This document shows, in pieces, positions 54,503 to 62,972 of a stretch of DNA of 64,000 nucleotides (position 1 is its first letter; each line of letters begins with the position of its first letter). Under the pieces are notes generated by a model that ran no database searches, was not told the origin of the DNA, and saw nothing but the letters and a program-made list of their open reading frames with translations. This DNA is from Mycolicibacterium sp. P9-22. GTDB lineage: Bacteria; Actinomycetota; Actinomycetes; Mycobacteriales; Mycobacteriaceae. The position numbers were made by a program, and so were the translations under genes. Where the stretch lies: contig NZ_NPKP01000002.1 of the NCBI RefSeq assembly GCF_008329585.1, positions 744,001 to 808,000 of the forward strand, in the 5' to 3' direction.

Positions 54503-54943
54503 TCACCAGATCCAGACGCCGGGATCGCTGGGCGGGTAGGTCGAACAGTTCTTCGTGCCGTGCGCGACGACGCCCTTGTTGTTGAAGAACAACTTGGCCC
54601 AGTTGGGCCAATTCCACGCCAGCTGTTCGTAGAACGCGTTGGTGGCGGTGTCCTCGGAGTACTGACGCCGCCCCGCATAGTCCATCGAGAAGAACCAGCT
54701 GATGCGATCCCGCGTCCACCGCTGCACATCGGGCGACTTGTTGTTGTAGTCGATCATGTAACGCTCGTAGTACACCGGATTGGTGTCGCGCACCGCGGCC
54801 ATGTACTGGTCCACCGTGCAGGTGGTCTTGAGCATGTTGCTCGGGATCGGATATTCGTCGGTGGCATCGGCGGCGGCGATGCCCGGCGTGGCCACCAATG
54901 CCGCGACGGCACCCGCGGCGGCGATGAATCGTTTGCGGCGCAT
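54503..54943 (-). CDS. Secreted DUF5078 protein resembling siderophore-export factor Rv0455c
   Basis: 146 residues from ATG 54943 (AAAGGA ribosome site). The signal peptide reads MRRKRFIAAAGAVAALVATP with AAADA-type cleavage. The mature part EYPIPSNMLKTTCTVDQYMA followed by TNPVYYERYMIDYNN, and KLFFNNKGVVAHGTKNC, match what I recall of Rv0455c, a small secreted protein needed with MmpL4/5 for siderophore export. Here it is the last gene of the mmpS-mmpL operon, which supports a role in the same export path. The substrate is not shown. Confidence 0.82.
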   Translation of the reverse strand: MRRKRFIAAAGAVAALVATPGIAAADATDEYPIPSNMLKTTCTVDQYMAAVRDTNPVYYERYMIDYNNKSPDVQRWTRDRISWFFSMDYAGRRQYSEDTATNAFYEQLAWNWPNWAKLFFNNKGVVAHGTKNCSTYPPSDPGVWIW

Positions 54944-54957
54944 GGGGTTCGGTCCTT

Positions 54958-55302
54958 TCAACGTCGGTCGGCGGCGCGTTGCAGGGTGGGCGCCTGCTCC
55001 GGGCAGTAAACGGGGATGGCGGCGGCGACGAACTGCCAGCCCTGTTCGGTGGTGGTGTCCCTGGCCAACTGGGCGTGCACGAACTTCGCCGAGGCGTAGG
55101 CATCGGGGTCCAGGCCGTTGTGCAGCCGCTTGCACATCAGCTTGCCGATCCAGGCGTTGTAGTCCTTCTGCCCGTAGATGCCGTAGGTGTGCAACTGGTC
55201 GGCGAAGGCCTCGTCACGGTCGGCGTGGGCCGCCGGCGCGGTGGCGATGGCCAGCGCCGCAACGCACCCGACCATGGCCGACTTGATCATCGAATACCTC
55301 AT
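54958..55302 (-). CDS. Secreted DUF732-type mycobacterial protein
   Basis: 114 residues. Signal peptide MIKSAMVGCVAALAIATAP with AHAD cleavage; the body FADQLHTYGIYGQKDYNAWI and VYCPEQAPTLQRA is the DUF732 pattern, with two conserved cysteines (LMCKRL and VYCPEQ). The ATG at 55302 overlaps the mmpL stop by one base (TGATG), so it is coupled to mmpL. Function unknown. It sits between mmpL and the Rv0455c-like gene. Confidence 0.8.
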   Translation of the reverse strand: MRYSMIKSAMVGCVAALAIATAPAAHADRDEAFADQLHTYGIYGQKDYNAWIGKLMCKRLHNGLDPDAYASAKFVHAQLARDTTTEQGWQFVAAAIPVYCPEQAPTLQRAADRR

Positions 55303-58193
55303 CACACCAACGCATCCTGTGGGCGTCGCTGAATCGGCGGCCACGGTTGCGGTTTCGGCCGGGGCCGGACGTGTTGCGGCCACCAGAACCACTTGCCCAG
55401 CAGCGCGGCCACCGACGGCGTCATGAACGAGCGGATCACCAGGGTGTCGAACAGCAGGCCCAGCCCGATGGTGGTGCCGACCTGCCCCATGATGGTGAGA
55501 TCGCTGACCGCCATCACCATCATGGTGAATGCGAACACCATGCCGGCCGCAGTGACCGTCGATCCGCTGCCGCCCATCGCCCGGATCATGCCGGTCTTCA
55601 ACCCGGCGGGTATCTCCTCCTTGAGACGGGCGACGACCAACAGGTTGTAGTCGGCCCCCACCGCCAACAGGATGATCACCGCCATCGGCAGCACCATCCA
55701 GTGCAACTCGATGCCCAGGATGTGCTGCCACAGCAGCACCGAAACACCGAAAGACGCACCCAGGGAGAGGATCACGGTACCCACGATCACCGCGGCGGCC
55801 ACGATCGCCCTGGTGAGGATGAGCATGATCAGGAAGATCAGCCCGATGGCCGCGATCCCCGCGATCAACAGGTCGTACTGGGTGCCGTCGGCCATGTCCT
55901 TGAACGTCGCCGCGGTCCCGCCTAGGTAGATCGTCGAACCCTCGAACGGCGTGCCCTTGATCGCCTTCTTCGCCGCGTTCTTGATCGCGTCGATCCGCTC
56001 GATCCCCGCAGCCGACATCGGATCACCCTCGTGATTGATGATGAACCGCACCGCGTGGCCGTTCGGCGACAGGAACTGTTCCAAACCCTTTGCGAAGTCC
56101 GGGTTGTCGAACGCTTCGGCGGGCAGATAGAACGAGTCGTCGTTCATCGCGTCGTTGAAGGCCTTGCCCATCTCGGTCGAGGTCTCCGACATGATGCGCT
56201 GCTGTTCCTGCATACCCTGCTGGGTCTGCTGCATGGTCTGCATCATTTCCTTCATGCTGACCATGGTCTGTTGCATCTCGGGCATGATCGCGACCATCCG
56301 CGGCATCAGCTCGCTGAGCTTGCGCATCTGCGGCATCATCTCGTTCATATCGGTCGTCATGGTGTCCATGCCGTCGATGACATCGAAGACCGATCGGATG
56401 GCCCAGCACATCGGGATGTTGTAGCAGTGCGGTTCCCAGTAGAAGTAGTTGCGCATCGGCCGGAAGATGTCATCGAAGTTGGCGATGTTGTCGCGCAGCT
56501 TCTCCAGGTTTCCGACCATGCCTTCCATCGAGCCCACCATCTGCTGGGTGGTGGCCGCCATCTCCACGGTGATGGCGTTCATCTTGTCCATGTTGTCGAT
56601 GGTTCGCTGCATGTCGGCGACCTGGTTGGTCATGTCCGCGGTGCGGTCCTGGTTGTACTTCTCGTTCAGTCGCTGCAGCGTGCTGTTCTGGCTGATCGCG
56701 TACGGGATCGAGGTGTTCTCGATCGGCGTGCCGTCGGGGCGGGTGATGGTCTGCACCCGTCCGATGCCGTCGACCTGGAAGATGGCCTTCGCGATCTTCT
56801 CGATGACCAAGAAGTCGGCGGGATTTCGCAGATCCCGATTGCTCTCGATCATCAGCATCTCCGGGTTCAGGCGTGCCGGCGAGAAGTGCCGTTCGGCGGC
56901 CGCGTATCCCTGATTGGAGCTGATGTCATCGGGCAGGTACAGCCTGTCGTTGTAGCTCGTCTTGTAGCCGGGCAGTGCGAGCAGGCCGATGAGCGACACC
57001 GCGATGGTGGTGATCAGGATCGGTCCGGGCCAGCGCACGACAGCGGCACCCACCTTGCGCCAACCACGAACGCGCATCGCACGTTTGGGATCCAGGAATC
57101 GTGCGGCCACCGTGATCATGGCGGGCCCGAAGGTCATGGCCGTGACGATCAGCACCAGCATGCCGACAGCCAGTGGCACACCGAGGGTCTGGAAGTACGG
57201 CAGCCGGGTGAAGCTGAGGCAGAAGGTGGCACCCGCGATGGTCAGACCGGAGCCGACGATGACATGGGCGGTGCCACCGAACATGGTGTAGTAGGCGGAT
57301 TCTCGATCCTCACCACTACCGCGCGCCTCCTGATACCGGCCCACCAGGAAGATGGCGTAGTCCACCGAGATCGCAATGGCCAACGTCACCAACAGGCCGG
57401 TCGCAAAGGTCGAGAGACCGATGATGTCGTGGTATCCGAGGAAGGCCACCGCCCCGCGGACCGTCATGAGGCTGACCACCACCATGACGATGATCATCAG
57501 CATGGTCATGATCGACCGGAAGATGATGAGCAGCATGATGATGATGACCAGGAAGGTCAGCGCTTCCACCAACCGCATGCTGCCGTGGCTGGCCTCCTGC
57601 TGTTCGGCGGTCATCGCCGCCGAGCCGGTGACGAACACCGACACCCCGTCCGGGGCCTGCATGCCCTCGACGATGTTCTTCACCGCCGCGATGGACTCGT
57701 TGGCCAGCGCCTCACCCTGGTTGCCGGCCAGGTTGGCCTGCACGTAGACGGCCTTGCCGTCGCCGCTCTGCACCCCCGAGGCCGTCAGTGGGTCACTCCA
57801 CAGGTCCTGGACATGCTCGACATGCCTGGTGTCGGCTTCCAGTTTGGCGATGAGCTCGGAGTAGTAACGACGGGCGTCATCGCCGAGCTTGTCGCGGCCT
57901 TCCAGCACGATCATCACCGAGCTGTTGGACGTGTACTCCTCGAAGACCTCGCCGATGCGCTCGGTGGCGATGACGGCGGGCGCCTCCTTCGGGCTCATCG
58001 ACACCGAACGCAATTCACCGACGGCTTCCAGCTGGGGTACCGAGACGTTCAGGAAGGCGGCGATGGCGATCCAGATCAGGATGATCGGGATCGCGGCCTT
58101 GCGAAACACCCTGGCAATCCGGCCGAAGTGCGCCGTCTCGTGACGGGCGACGGCGATGGGCCCGGTGGGCGCATCGGCGCTGTGCGCGCTCAT
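55302..58193 (-). CDS. mmpL: MmpL-family RND transporter
   Basis: 963 residues, normal MmpL length, with 12 predicted helices. Proton-relay motifs are [13 protein letters not shown] in the first half and [14 protein letters not shown] in the second. A long methionine-rich coiled-coil domain (for example [20 protein letters not shown]) lies between the halves as in MmpL4/MmpL5-type exporters. It probably exports a lipid or siderophore across the inner membrane. ATG 58193 has GAGGGGG upstream and overlaps the stop of a mini-ORF. Downstream are DUF732 and Rv0455c-like genes. Confidence 0.93.
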   Translation of the reverse strand: MSAHSADAPTGPIAVARHETAHFGRIARVFRKAAIPIILIWIAIAAFLNVSVPQLEAVGELRSVSMSPKEAPAVIATERIGEVFEEYTSNSSVMIVLEGRDKLGDDARRYYSELIAKLEADTRHVEHVQDLWSDPLTASGVQSGDGKAVYVQANLAGNQGEALANESIAAVKNIVEGMQAPDGVSVFVTGSAAMTAEQQEASHGSMRLVEALTFLVIIIMLLIIFRSIMTMLMIIVMVVVSLMTVRGAVAFLGYHDIIGLSTFATGLLVTLAIAISVDYAIFLVGRYQEARGSGEDRESAYYTMFGGTAHVIVGSGLTIAGATFCLSFTRLPYFQTLGVPLAVGMLVLIVTAMTFGPAMITVAARFLDPKRAMRVRGWRKVGAAVVRWPGPILITTIAVSLIGLLALPGYKTSYNDRLYLPDDISSNQGYAAAERHFSPARLNPEMLMIESNRDLRNPADFLVIEKIAKAIFQVDGIGRVQTITRPDGTPIENTSIPYAISQNSTLQRLNEKYNQDRTADMTNQVADMQRTIDNMDKMNAITVEMAATTQQMVGSMEGMVGNLEKLRDNIANFDDIFRPMRNYFYWEPHCYNIPMCWAIRSVFDVIDGMDTMTTDMNEMMPQMRKLSELMPRMVAIMPEMQQTMVSMKEMMQTMQQTQQGMQEQQRIMSETSTEMGKAFNDAMNDDSFYLPAEAFDNPDFAKGLEQFLSPNGHAVRFIINHEGDPMSAAGIERIDAIKNAAKKAIKGTPFEGSTIYLGGTAATFKDMADGTQYDLLIAGIAAIGLIFLIMLILTRAIVAAAVIVGTVILSLGASFGVSVLLWQHILGIELHWMVLPMAVIILLAVGADYNLLVVARLKEEIPAGLKTGMIRAMGGSGSTVTAAGMVFAFTMMVMAVSDLTIMGQVGTTIGLGLLFDTLVIRSFMTPSVAALLGKWFWWPQHVRPRPKPQPWPPIQRRPQDALV

Positions 58194-58258
58194 GCGACCC
58201 CCTCGCAGGCTCGGGTCTCGCATGTCACCTGTCGATTCGCTCCGCAAGCGTCGCTCAT
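58190..58258 (-). CDS. 22-codon mini-ORF 2 of the tandem repeat
   Basis: Same peptide as mini-ORF 1 because the unit is duplicated exactly. Its ATG at 58258 overlaps the mini-ORF 1 stop and its own stop (58192-58190) overlaps the mmpL ATG. The chain mmpS, mini-ORF, mini-ORF, mmpL is therefore joined by three ATGA overlaps. Confidence 0.45.
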   Translation of the reverse strand: MSDACGANRQVTCETRACEGVA

Positions 58259-58323
58259 GCGACCCCCTCGCAGGCTCGGGTCTCGCATGTCACCTGTCGA
58301 TTCGCTCCGCAAGCGTCGCTCAT
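58255..58323 (-). CDS. 22-codon mini-ORF 1 of the tandem repeat
   Basis: Starts at ATG 58323, overlapping the mmpS stop (GCATGA), and ends at TGA 58257-58255 overlapping the next mini-ORF start. The peptide begins [12 protein letters not shown] and has three cysteines. Whether the peptide has a function or only carries ribosomes on to mmpL is unknown; translation is inferred from the overlaps and the SD-like sequence. Confidence 0.45.
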   Translation of the reverse strand: MSDACGANRQVTCETRACEGVA

Positions 58324-58748
58324 GCGGATTTCACGATGCAGAAGGTCTGGACGTTGGTGCCACTCGTGCTGCGTTCGTCCTTCAATTCACCGTCGACCAG
58401 GACCCGGCAGCCCAGAAAGCTGGTCTTGCCCTGGGCCACGATGTTCGCCGCAGCCGACGGTTCCATGGTCTGCAGGGTGATCGACCAGGGCAGGACCGCG
58501 CCGTCGACGCGTTGCGGCTCGCCCTGCAGGTCCACGTAGTTCACATCCACTGCCGCCCCTTCCGGGCCAAAGATCTCGTAGGTCACCACTTTTGGATCGA
58601 ACGGCTCGGGATCGTTCGCGAACTCCACCGGTGTCACCAGGGGCGGATCGGAGGCGAAGACGCCGCGGACCCGGTCGACGGCGAAAGCCGCAACGGCGAC
58701 CACGACGACGATCACCAGGGGCAGCCACACCCGTTTGAGCAGTTGCAT
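58320..58748 (-). CDS. mmpS: MmpS-family membrane protein
   Basis: 142 residues from ATG 58748 with AGGAGGAATGTCGGG upstream. One N-terminal helix (LLKRVWLPLVIVVVVAVAAF) and an extracytoplasmic domain with VVTYEIFGPEGAAVDVNYVD and VAQGKTSFLGCRVLVDGEL, typical of MmpS accessory proteins. It works with MmpL; the pair is common for siderophore, lipid and drug export. It is the first gene of the operon and is divergent from a TetR gene. Confidence 0.92.
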   Translation of the reverse strand: MQLLKRVWLPLVIVVVVAVAAFAVDRVRGVFASDPPLVTPVEFANDPEPFDPKVVTYEIFGPEGAAVDVNYVDLQGEPQRVDGAVLPWSITLQTMEPSAAANIVAQGKTSFLGCRVLVDGELKDERSTSGTNVQTFCIVKSA

Positions 58749-58802
58749 CCCGACATTCCTCCTGCAGTGACGTGCCATCGATCGCACTCAAGTTATACAA
58801 TT

Positions 58803-58821
58803 GGCTTACTTCATACAAGCC
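58803..58821. promoter_or_regulatory. Candidate TetR operator between mmpS and the TetR gene
   Basis: GGCTTACTTCATACAAGCC has five-base arms GGCTT and AAGCC around nine bases. It lies in the AT-richer 168-base gap between mmpS and the divergent TetR gene, with a repeated ATACAA (once before it and once inside). A plausible operator but with short arms. Confidence 0.45.
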
Positions 58822-58916
58822 GGACGGCTAAGTGTTGCTCATCACAGTACGTAACAATGCCTAGCCATAGGTACGACATGAAGAAGCTTGAGCGCCGCGG
58901 CGAAGGAAAGGGCTCC

Positions 58917-59528
58917 ATGGTCAGAGCACGTGGGGCAGCACGCGAGCGCGTGGTCGAGGTGGCCGTCGAACTGTTCGCCGAACACGGCGTGCACGGCACA
59001 TCACTGCAGATGATCGCCGACCGGATCGGCGTCGGCAAAGCCGCCGTCTATTACCAGTTCCCATCCAAGGACGAGATCGTCCTGGCGGCGCTGCGGCCGG
59101 TGTTCGAGGATCTTGCGCAACTCATCGCACGCGCCGAATTGTTACCGCACAACGCATCTCGAAGAGAAGTAGTCATCGAGGGACTCGTCGATCTGATGGT
59201 TCGGCAGCGCAACGCGTCATTCCCGTTTCGCCGGGACCGCTATATCGACCACCTGGTCGCGCGGCACGTGGAATTGCAGGCCACCGCCGACCGGTTGCAT
59301 GCACTGCCGCTCGGGCCCGACCACGACCACGCGACGCAGGTGTCGCTGGCGGTGGCGATCACCGGGATCTACTACTGCGCCACCGATTCGATGCTGGACG
59401 ATATCCCGGCTCCGCAGCTGCGGATACTACTTCTCGGATATTTCAAACGGTGCGTGCTGCCCGCCTCAGCGAGCCGGCGCCGCCAGCGGCCAGCCCACCG
59501 AGGCCAACCGCGACGCAACCTGGTGTAG
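58917..59528 (+). CDS. TetR-family regulator (second, divergent from mmpS)
   Basis: 203 residues from ATG 58917; GAAGGAAAGGGCTCC precedes it. The HTH TSLQMIADRIGVGKAAVYYQ followed by FPSKDEIVLAAL is almost identical in layout to that of the TetR at 53896. Divergent position suggests that it represses the mmpS-mmpL operon. The last 63 bases overlap the convergent DUF3349 gene, and the tail SRRRQRPAHRGQPRRNLV is a basic extension that may reflect this overlap. Longer in-frame starts exist but lack a ribosome site. Confidence 0.88.
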   Translation: MVRARGAARERVVEVAVELFAEHGVHGTSLQMIADRIGVGKAAVYYQFPSKDEIVLAALRPVFEDLAQLIARAELLPHNASRREVVIEGLVDLMVRQRNASFPFRRDRYIDHLVARHVELQATADRLHALPLGPDHDHATQVSLAVAITGIYYCATDSMLDDIPAPQLRILLLGYFKRCVLPASASRRRQRPAHRGQPRRNLV

Positions 59529-59774
59529 CTCTTCGGGATTGGGTTCCTTGGCGATGATCAGCTGGATGGCACCGCTGATCTCGGCCTCGGTCACCGGCTT
59601 GTCGCCGTCGCTGGACCGCAGCACCGACTGGGCCGCCTTGACGACCTCTTCCTCGGTGAGTGAGCGCTTCAGCAGTGCCAGCAGCGCGAAGTAGTCGGTC
59701 CGCGGCACGCCTTCGGGGTAACCCTCGTGCAGCCAGCCCAGCACATTGTCCAGAACCGTCTTGTTCTCAGTCAT
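59466..59774 (-). CDS. DUF3349 protein, copy 1
   Basis: 102 residues from ATG 59774. The family signature is GWLHEGYPEGVPRTDYFALL at the N-terminus, with LLKRSLTEEEVVKAA and the tail LASVGWPLAAPA. It is a paralogue of the DUF3349 gene at 61525. In M. tuberculosis a single DUF3349 gene (Rv0543c) lies after the pitA and Rv0544c homologues. Function unknown; small, soluble and helical. It is downstream of the small membrane-protein gene on the same strand. Confidence 0.82.
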   Translation of the reverse strand: MTENKTVLDNVLGWLHEGYPEGVPRTDYFALLALLKRSLTEEEVVKAAQSVLRSSDGDKPVTEAEISGAIQLIIAKEPNPEELHQVASRLASVGWPLAAPAR

Positions 59775-59784
59775 CGGGGTCCGC

Positions 59785-60069
59785 TCACTTCTTGGGGAGG
59801 AAGGGGAAGAGGTCAACGCCGGTGTGGTGGATGATCGTCGCGCGGGTGATCCACAGCACCGCGGTCAGGATCACCCAACCGACGAACACGAACAGTGCGA
59901 TACCGAGGTACTTCAACGCGGGATTCGGAGCGGTCGTGGTGCCGTCCGTGCCGTCGCTTCCGTCGCCGCGCGCATAGGCCACCAGACCGAGCGCGAACAC
60001 GGCGGGCAGGCCCGCACCGAGCAACAATCCGATACCGAGCACCTTCAGAATGCTCTCCAGGTAAGCCAT
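59785..60069 (-). CDS. Small two-helix membrane protein (Rv0544c-like)
   Basis: 94 residues with two helices (ILKVLGIGLLLGAGLPAVFA and YLGIALFVFVGWVILTAVLW) joined by a Gly/Asp/Thr-rich loop. It keeps its place directly after pitA as in M. tuberculosis. Function unknown; the link to phosphate transport is only by position. It stops ten bases before the DUF3349 copy 1 start. Confidence 0.8.
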   Translation of the reverse strand: MAYLESILKVLGIGLLLGAGLPAVFALGLVAYARGDGSDGTDGTTTAPNPALKYLGIALFVFVGWVILTAVLWITRATIIHHTGVDLFPFLPKK

Positions 60070-60093
60070 GTGAGTTCCTTAACTAGTGCCGGA

Positions 60094-61341
60094 TCAGACC
60101 GAGGCGGTGGGCTTGTTGTCCGAGGTGGCCTCCCGCAGCTCGGCCGGAACCACCGAGTTGGTCGAGGAGTCCCAGTCGGCGTTGACATTGCTGCTGTCGA
60201 CCTTCTGCTGCTGGGCGCGCCGCCACATGTAGAAGGACAGCCCGACGAGGATGAGGAAGATCAGCCCGTCACCGACGAGATCCGAGCCGGTCAGCGATTT
60301 CACACCGTTGGACAGCCAGAACGAGAGCGCGCCCACTAGGCCCGCTGCGGGCAGCGTGACCAGCCAGGCGACGGCCATCCGGCCCGCGACCGCCCAGCGC
60401 ACCTCGGCACCGGGCTTGCCGACGCCGCTGCCGAGGATCGATCCGGTGGCGACATGCGTGGTCGACAGCGCCATCCCGGCGGCGCTGGAGCTCAGAATGA
60501 TTGCAGCCGAGGACGCCTCGGCGGCGAAGCCCTGCGGTGACTCGATCTCGACCAGACCCTTGCCCAGCGTGCGGATGACCCGCCAGCCGCCCAGGTAGGT
60601 GCCCAGGCCGATGGCGACCGCGCAGCTGAAGATGATCCAGAACGGCAGGCCCTGCTCCTTGACGTCCCCGGTCAGGTGCCCGGTGGTGATGAGCGCGAGC
60701 GCGATGACGCCCATGGTCTTCTGCGCATCATTGGTGCCATGCGCCAGCGCGACCAGCGAGGCCGTGGCGATCTGCCCCCAGCGGAAGCCCTCGCGGCGCT
60801 GCTTCTCGGCGACATTGCGGGTCAGCCGGTAGACCACCCAGGTGCCGCAGGCGGCGACCAGGCAGGCGATGACGGGTGCGGCAACGGCCGGGATCAGCAC
60901 CTTCTGGGTGACGCCCGACCAGTTGACGCCGGCGATGCCGAGCGCGGCCAGGCCGGCGCCGATGAGCCCGCCGAAGAGCGCGTGCGAGGAGCTGGACGGG
61001 ATGCCGAACAGCCAGGTGAGCAGGTTCCACAGGATGCCGCCGATGAGACCGGCAAAGATGATGGTCAGACCGGTCGAGGCATCGATGCCCGGTAGCAACG
61101 AGCCGGACTTGGAGTCCTGCACCTTGAGCACCGAGGTGGTGACCGTGACGGCGACCTCCACCGACAGGAAGGCGCCCACCAGGTTCAGCACGCCGGCCAA
61201 CAGCACCGCGGTCTTCGGCTTGAGCGCGCCGGTCGCGATGGAGGTGGCCATGGCGTTGCCGGTGTCGTGGAAGCCGTTGGTGAAGTCGAATGCCAGTGCG
61301 GTGGCTATCAGCAACACCAGGATGATCAGCTCTGCGCTCAT
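60094..61341 (-). CDS. pitA: PiT-family phosphate transporter
   Basis: 415 residues, with about ten helices. The two PiT signatures are visible: AFDFTNGFHDTGNAMATSIA near the N-terminus and ALAHGTNDAQKTMGVIAL in the second half. It carries metal-phosphate by proton symport, low affinity. The ATG 61341 is chosen because MSAELIILVLLIATALA is a normal PiT N-terminus; in-frame ATG 61359 would add six residues. A Pho-box-like repeat lies about 95 bases upstream. The gene is inverted relative to the M. tuberculosis order. Confidence 0.94.
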   Translation of the reverse strand: MSAELIILVLLIATALAFDFTNGFHDTGNAMATSIATGALKPKTAVLLAGVLNLVGAFLSVEVAVTVTTSVLKVQDSKSGSLLPGIDASTGLTIIFAGLIGGILWNLLTWLFGIPSSSSHALFGGLIGAGLAALGIAGVNWSGVTQKVLIPAVAAPVIACLVAACGTWVVYRLTRNVAEKQRREGFRWGQIATASLVALAHGTNDAQKTMGVIALALITTGHLTGDVKEQGLPFWIIFSCAVAIGLGTYLGGWRVIRTLGKGLVEIESPQGFAAEASSAAIILSSSAAGMALSTTHVATGSILGSGVGKPGAEVRWAVAGRMAVAWLVTLPAAGLVGALSFWLSNGVKSLTGSDLVGDGLIFLILVGLSFYMWRRAQQQKVDSSNVNADWDSSTNSVVPAELREATSDNKPTASV

Positions 61342-61435
61342 GCCGCAATTCTGAGACATCTCACAGCTTTTCGCGTAATTTCACCGAACTCCGGAGACGC
61401 CTGCCACCTGCGGGTTTGAGCGGGAAGCCAGACTT

Positions 61436-61457
61436 GTTCACCAAGCGTTCATGAACC
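61436..61457. promoter_or_regulatory. Pho-box-like direct repeat upstream of pitA
   Basis: GTTCACCAAGC and GTTCATGAACC are two adjacent 11-base units starting with GTTCA, the period and start of actinobacterial PHO boxes (PhoP/RegX3 binding sites). GTTCATGAAC is also a short palindrome. The site lies between pitA and the divergent DUF3349-menE pair and may serve either. Confidence 0.55.
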
Positions 61458-61524
61458 GGCTGCCCAGCGTTGGAAATTGCCCGTCGGATCGCCACATCTG
61501 ACACGCATCTGGCAGTCTGGCGCA

Positions 61525-61842
61525 GTGAACGCTTTCCTGGCGAGGATTGCCGCCTGGCTGACGGCCGGCTATCCGGAAGGGGTCCCCGGACCGGACCGGG
61601 TGCCGCTGATGGCGTTGCTCACCCGGCGGCTGTCCAACGACGAAGTCACCGCGGTCTCCCAGGATCTGATGAACCGTGGCGAGTTCGACCACATCGACAT
61701 CGGGGTGTTGATCACCCAGACCACCGACGAGCTGCCCCGGGACGAAGACATCGAGCGCGTCCGTGCCCGGCTGGCCGCCCAGGGCTGGCCGCTCGACGAC
61801 CCGAGAGAGCAGGATCCGGAGGGCCCGGCATCGCCATCCTGA
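61525..61842 (+). CDS. DUF3349 protein, copy 2 (Rv0543c-like)
   Basis: 105 residues from GTG 61525. The signature is AWLTAGYPEGVPGPDRVPLM; the tail RVRARLAAQGWPLDDPREQ is very close to my memory of Rv0543c, and it precedes menE as there. So this is the orthologue and the 59466 gene is the paralogue. Its stop overlaps the CTG that probably starts menE. Function unknown. Confidence 0.85.
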   Translation: MNAFLARIAAWLTAGYPEGVPGPDRVPLMALLTRRLSNDEVTAVSQDLMNRGEFDHIDIGVLITQTTDELPRDEDIERVRARLAAQGWPLDDPREQDPEGPASPS

Positions 61843-62972
61843 GCACCCTCGCCGTCGGCACCGGTGCCGCGGCACTGGCGATACTTCCTGAACTGGAGGC
61901 CGCGCTCGGCGGGGCCGGGGCGCGCCTGCCGGTCCCGGCCGCCGATGCCCGGCAGCACGACCTGCTGGCCACCACGCTGCGCGCCGGCGAACCCATCGAC
62001 GACGATATAGCGGTGGTGGTATCCACCTCGGGTACCACCGGAATCCCCAAGGGCGCCATGCTTTCCGCGGCCGCGCTCACCGCGAGCGCCACCGCAACCC
62101 ACCAGCGACTCGGCGGACCGGGCCGCTGGCTGTTGGCACTGCCCGCCCATCACGTGGCCGGGCTGCAAGTCCTGATTCGCAGCGTCCTGGGTGGCAGCGC
62201 GCCCGTCGCGCTGGACCCGAGTTTCGAACCCGCTGACCTGGTCTCGGCGGTGGCCGCGCTGGGAACCGGACGGCGATACACCTCACTGGTGTCCAATCAG
62301 CTCGACAAGGCCCTGGCCGACCCGGCGGCTGCCGCGGCGCTGGCCGAACTGGACGCGGTTCTCATCGGCGGTGGCCCGATGCCGTCCCGTATCCGTGAAA
62401 ACGCCTCTGCCGCAGGGGTTCGCGTGGTGCGCACCTATGGGATGAGCGAGACCTGCGGGGGCTGCGTGTATGACGGGGTGCCACTCGAAGGGGTGGCGGT
62501 GCGAGTGGACGACGGACGGGTGTCACTCGGCGGGCCGATGCTGGCATCGGGCTACCGCAACCCGGTGGATTCAGACCCGTTCGCCGAGCCGGGCTGGTTC
62601 CGCACCGATGACCTTGGCGCGGTGGATGATTCGGGTACCCTCAGCATTCTGGGCCGCGCCGATGACGCGGTGACCACCGGCGGACTGACCGTGCTGCCTC
62701 AGCTGGTGGAGAATGCCCTGGCAGGCCACCCGGCCGTCGCCGAGTGTGCGGTCTTCGGGGTACCCGATGACCGCCTCGGGCAGCGTGTCGCCGCGGCGAT
62801 CGTGCTCACAGCTGGGCAGCGCGCACCGACGCTGGCCGAACTGCGGGCGCATATCGGCAAGACCCTCGACCCGACCGCCGCGCCTCGGCAGGTGCACATC
62901 GTCGACGAGCTCCCCCGGCGCGGCATCGGCAAGCTGGACAGGCGGGCACTGATCCAGAAATTCGGGGCATGA
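61839..62972 (+). CDS. menE: o-Succinylbenzoyl-CoA ligase MenE (unusual start)
   Basis: ANL-type ligase activating o-succinylbenzoate, before MenB. VVSTSGTTGIPKGAML is the P-loop, RTYGMSETCGGCVYDG the adenylate motif, GWFRTDDLGAVDDSGTLSI the hinge region, and PRRGIGKLDRRALIQ holds the C-terminal lysine. From CTG 61839 it has 377 residues. The frame has no ATG, GTG or TTG from there until deep in the P-loop strand, although LSTLAVGTGAAALAILPEL looks like a genuine N-terminus. CTG overlaps the DUF3349 stop (CTGA), and GGAGGG lies upstream. A start at the ATC at 61836 is also conceivable. Confidence 0.9.
   Translation: MSTLAVGTGAAALAILPELEAALGGAGARLPVPAADARQHDLLATTLRAGEPIDDDIAVVVSTSGTTGIPKGAMLSAAALTASATATHQRLGGPGRWLLALPAHHVAGLQVLIRSVLGGSAPVALDPSFEPADLVSAVAALGTGRRYTSLVSNQLDKALADPAAAAALAELDAVLIGGGPMPSRIRENASAAGVRVVRTYGMSETCGGCVYDGVPLEGVAVRVDDGRVSLGGPMLASGYRNPVDSDPFAEPGWFRTDDLGAVDDSGTLSILGRADDAVTTGGLTVLPQLVENALAGHPAVAECAVFGVPDDRLGQRVAAAIVLTAGQRAPTLAELRAHIGKTLDPTAAPRQVHIVDELPRRGIGKLDRRALIQKFGA

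Larger units (their letters stand above)
58187..58326. repeat. 65-bp MIRU-like tandem repeat between mmpS and mmpL
   Basis: Two identical 65-base units (58191-58255 and 58256-58320) plus a few bases of partial copy on either side. Each unit ends in an SD-like GAGGGGG and an ATGA that joins one reading frame to the next. The layout (tandem units in an operon gap, frames overlapping by ATGA) is that of mycobacterial interspersed repetitive units as described in the senX3-regX3 gap. Copy number may vary between strains. Confidence 0.9.

Noticed and set aside
56031..58916. Very long open frame (over 960 codons) on the plus strand, antisense to mmpL and mmpS
   Set aside because: It is the mirror frame of GC-rich mmpL codons; its His/Asp/Arg-rich translation has no domain. 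Only its 3' end from 58917 is a real TetR gene.
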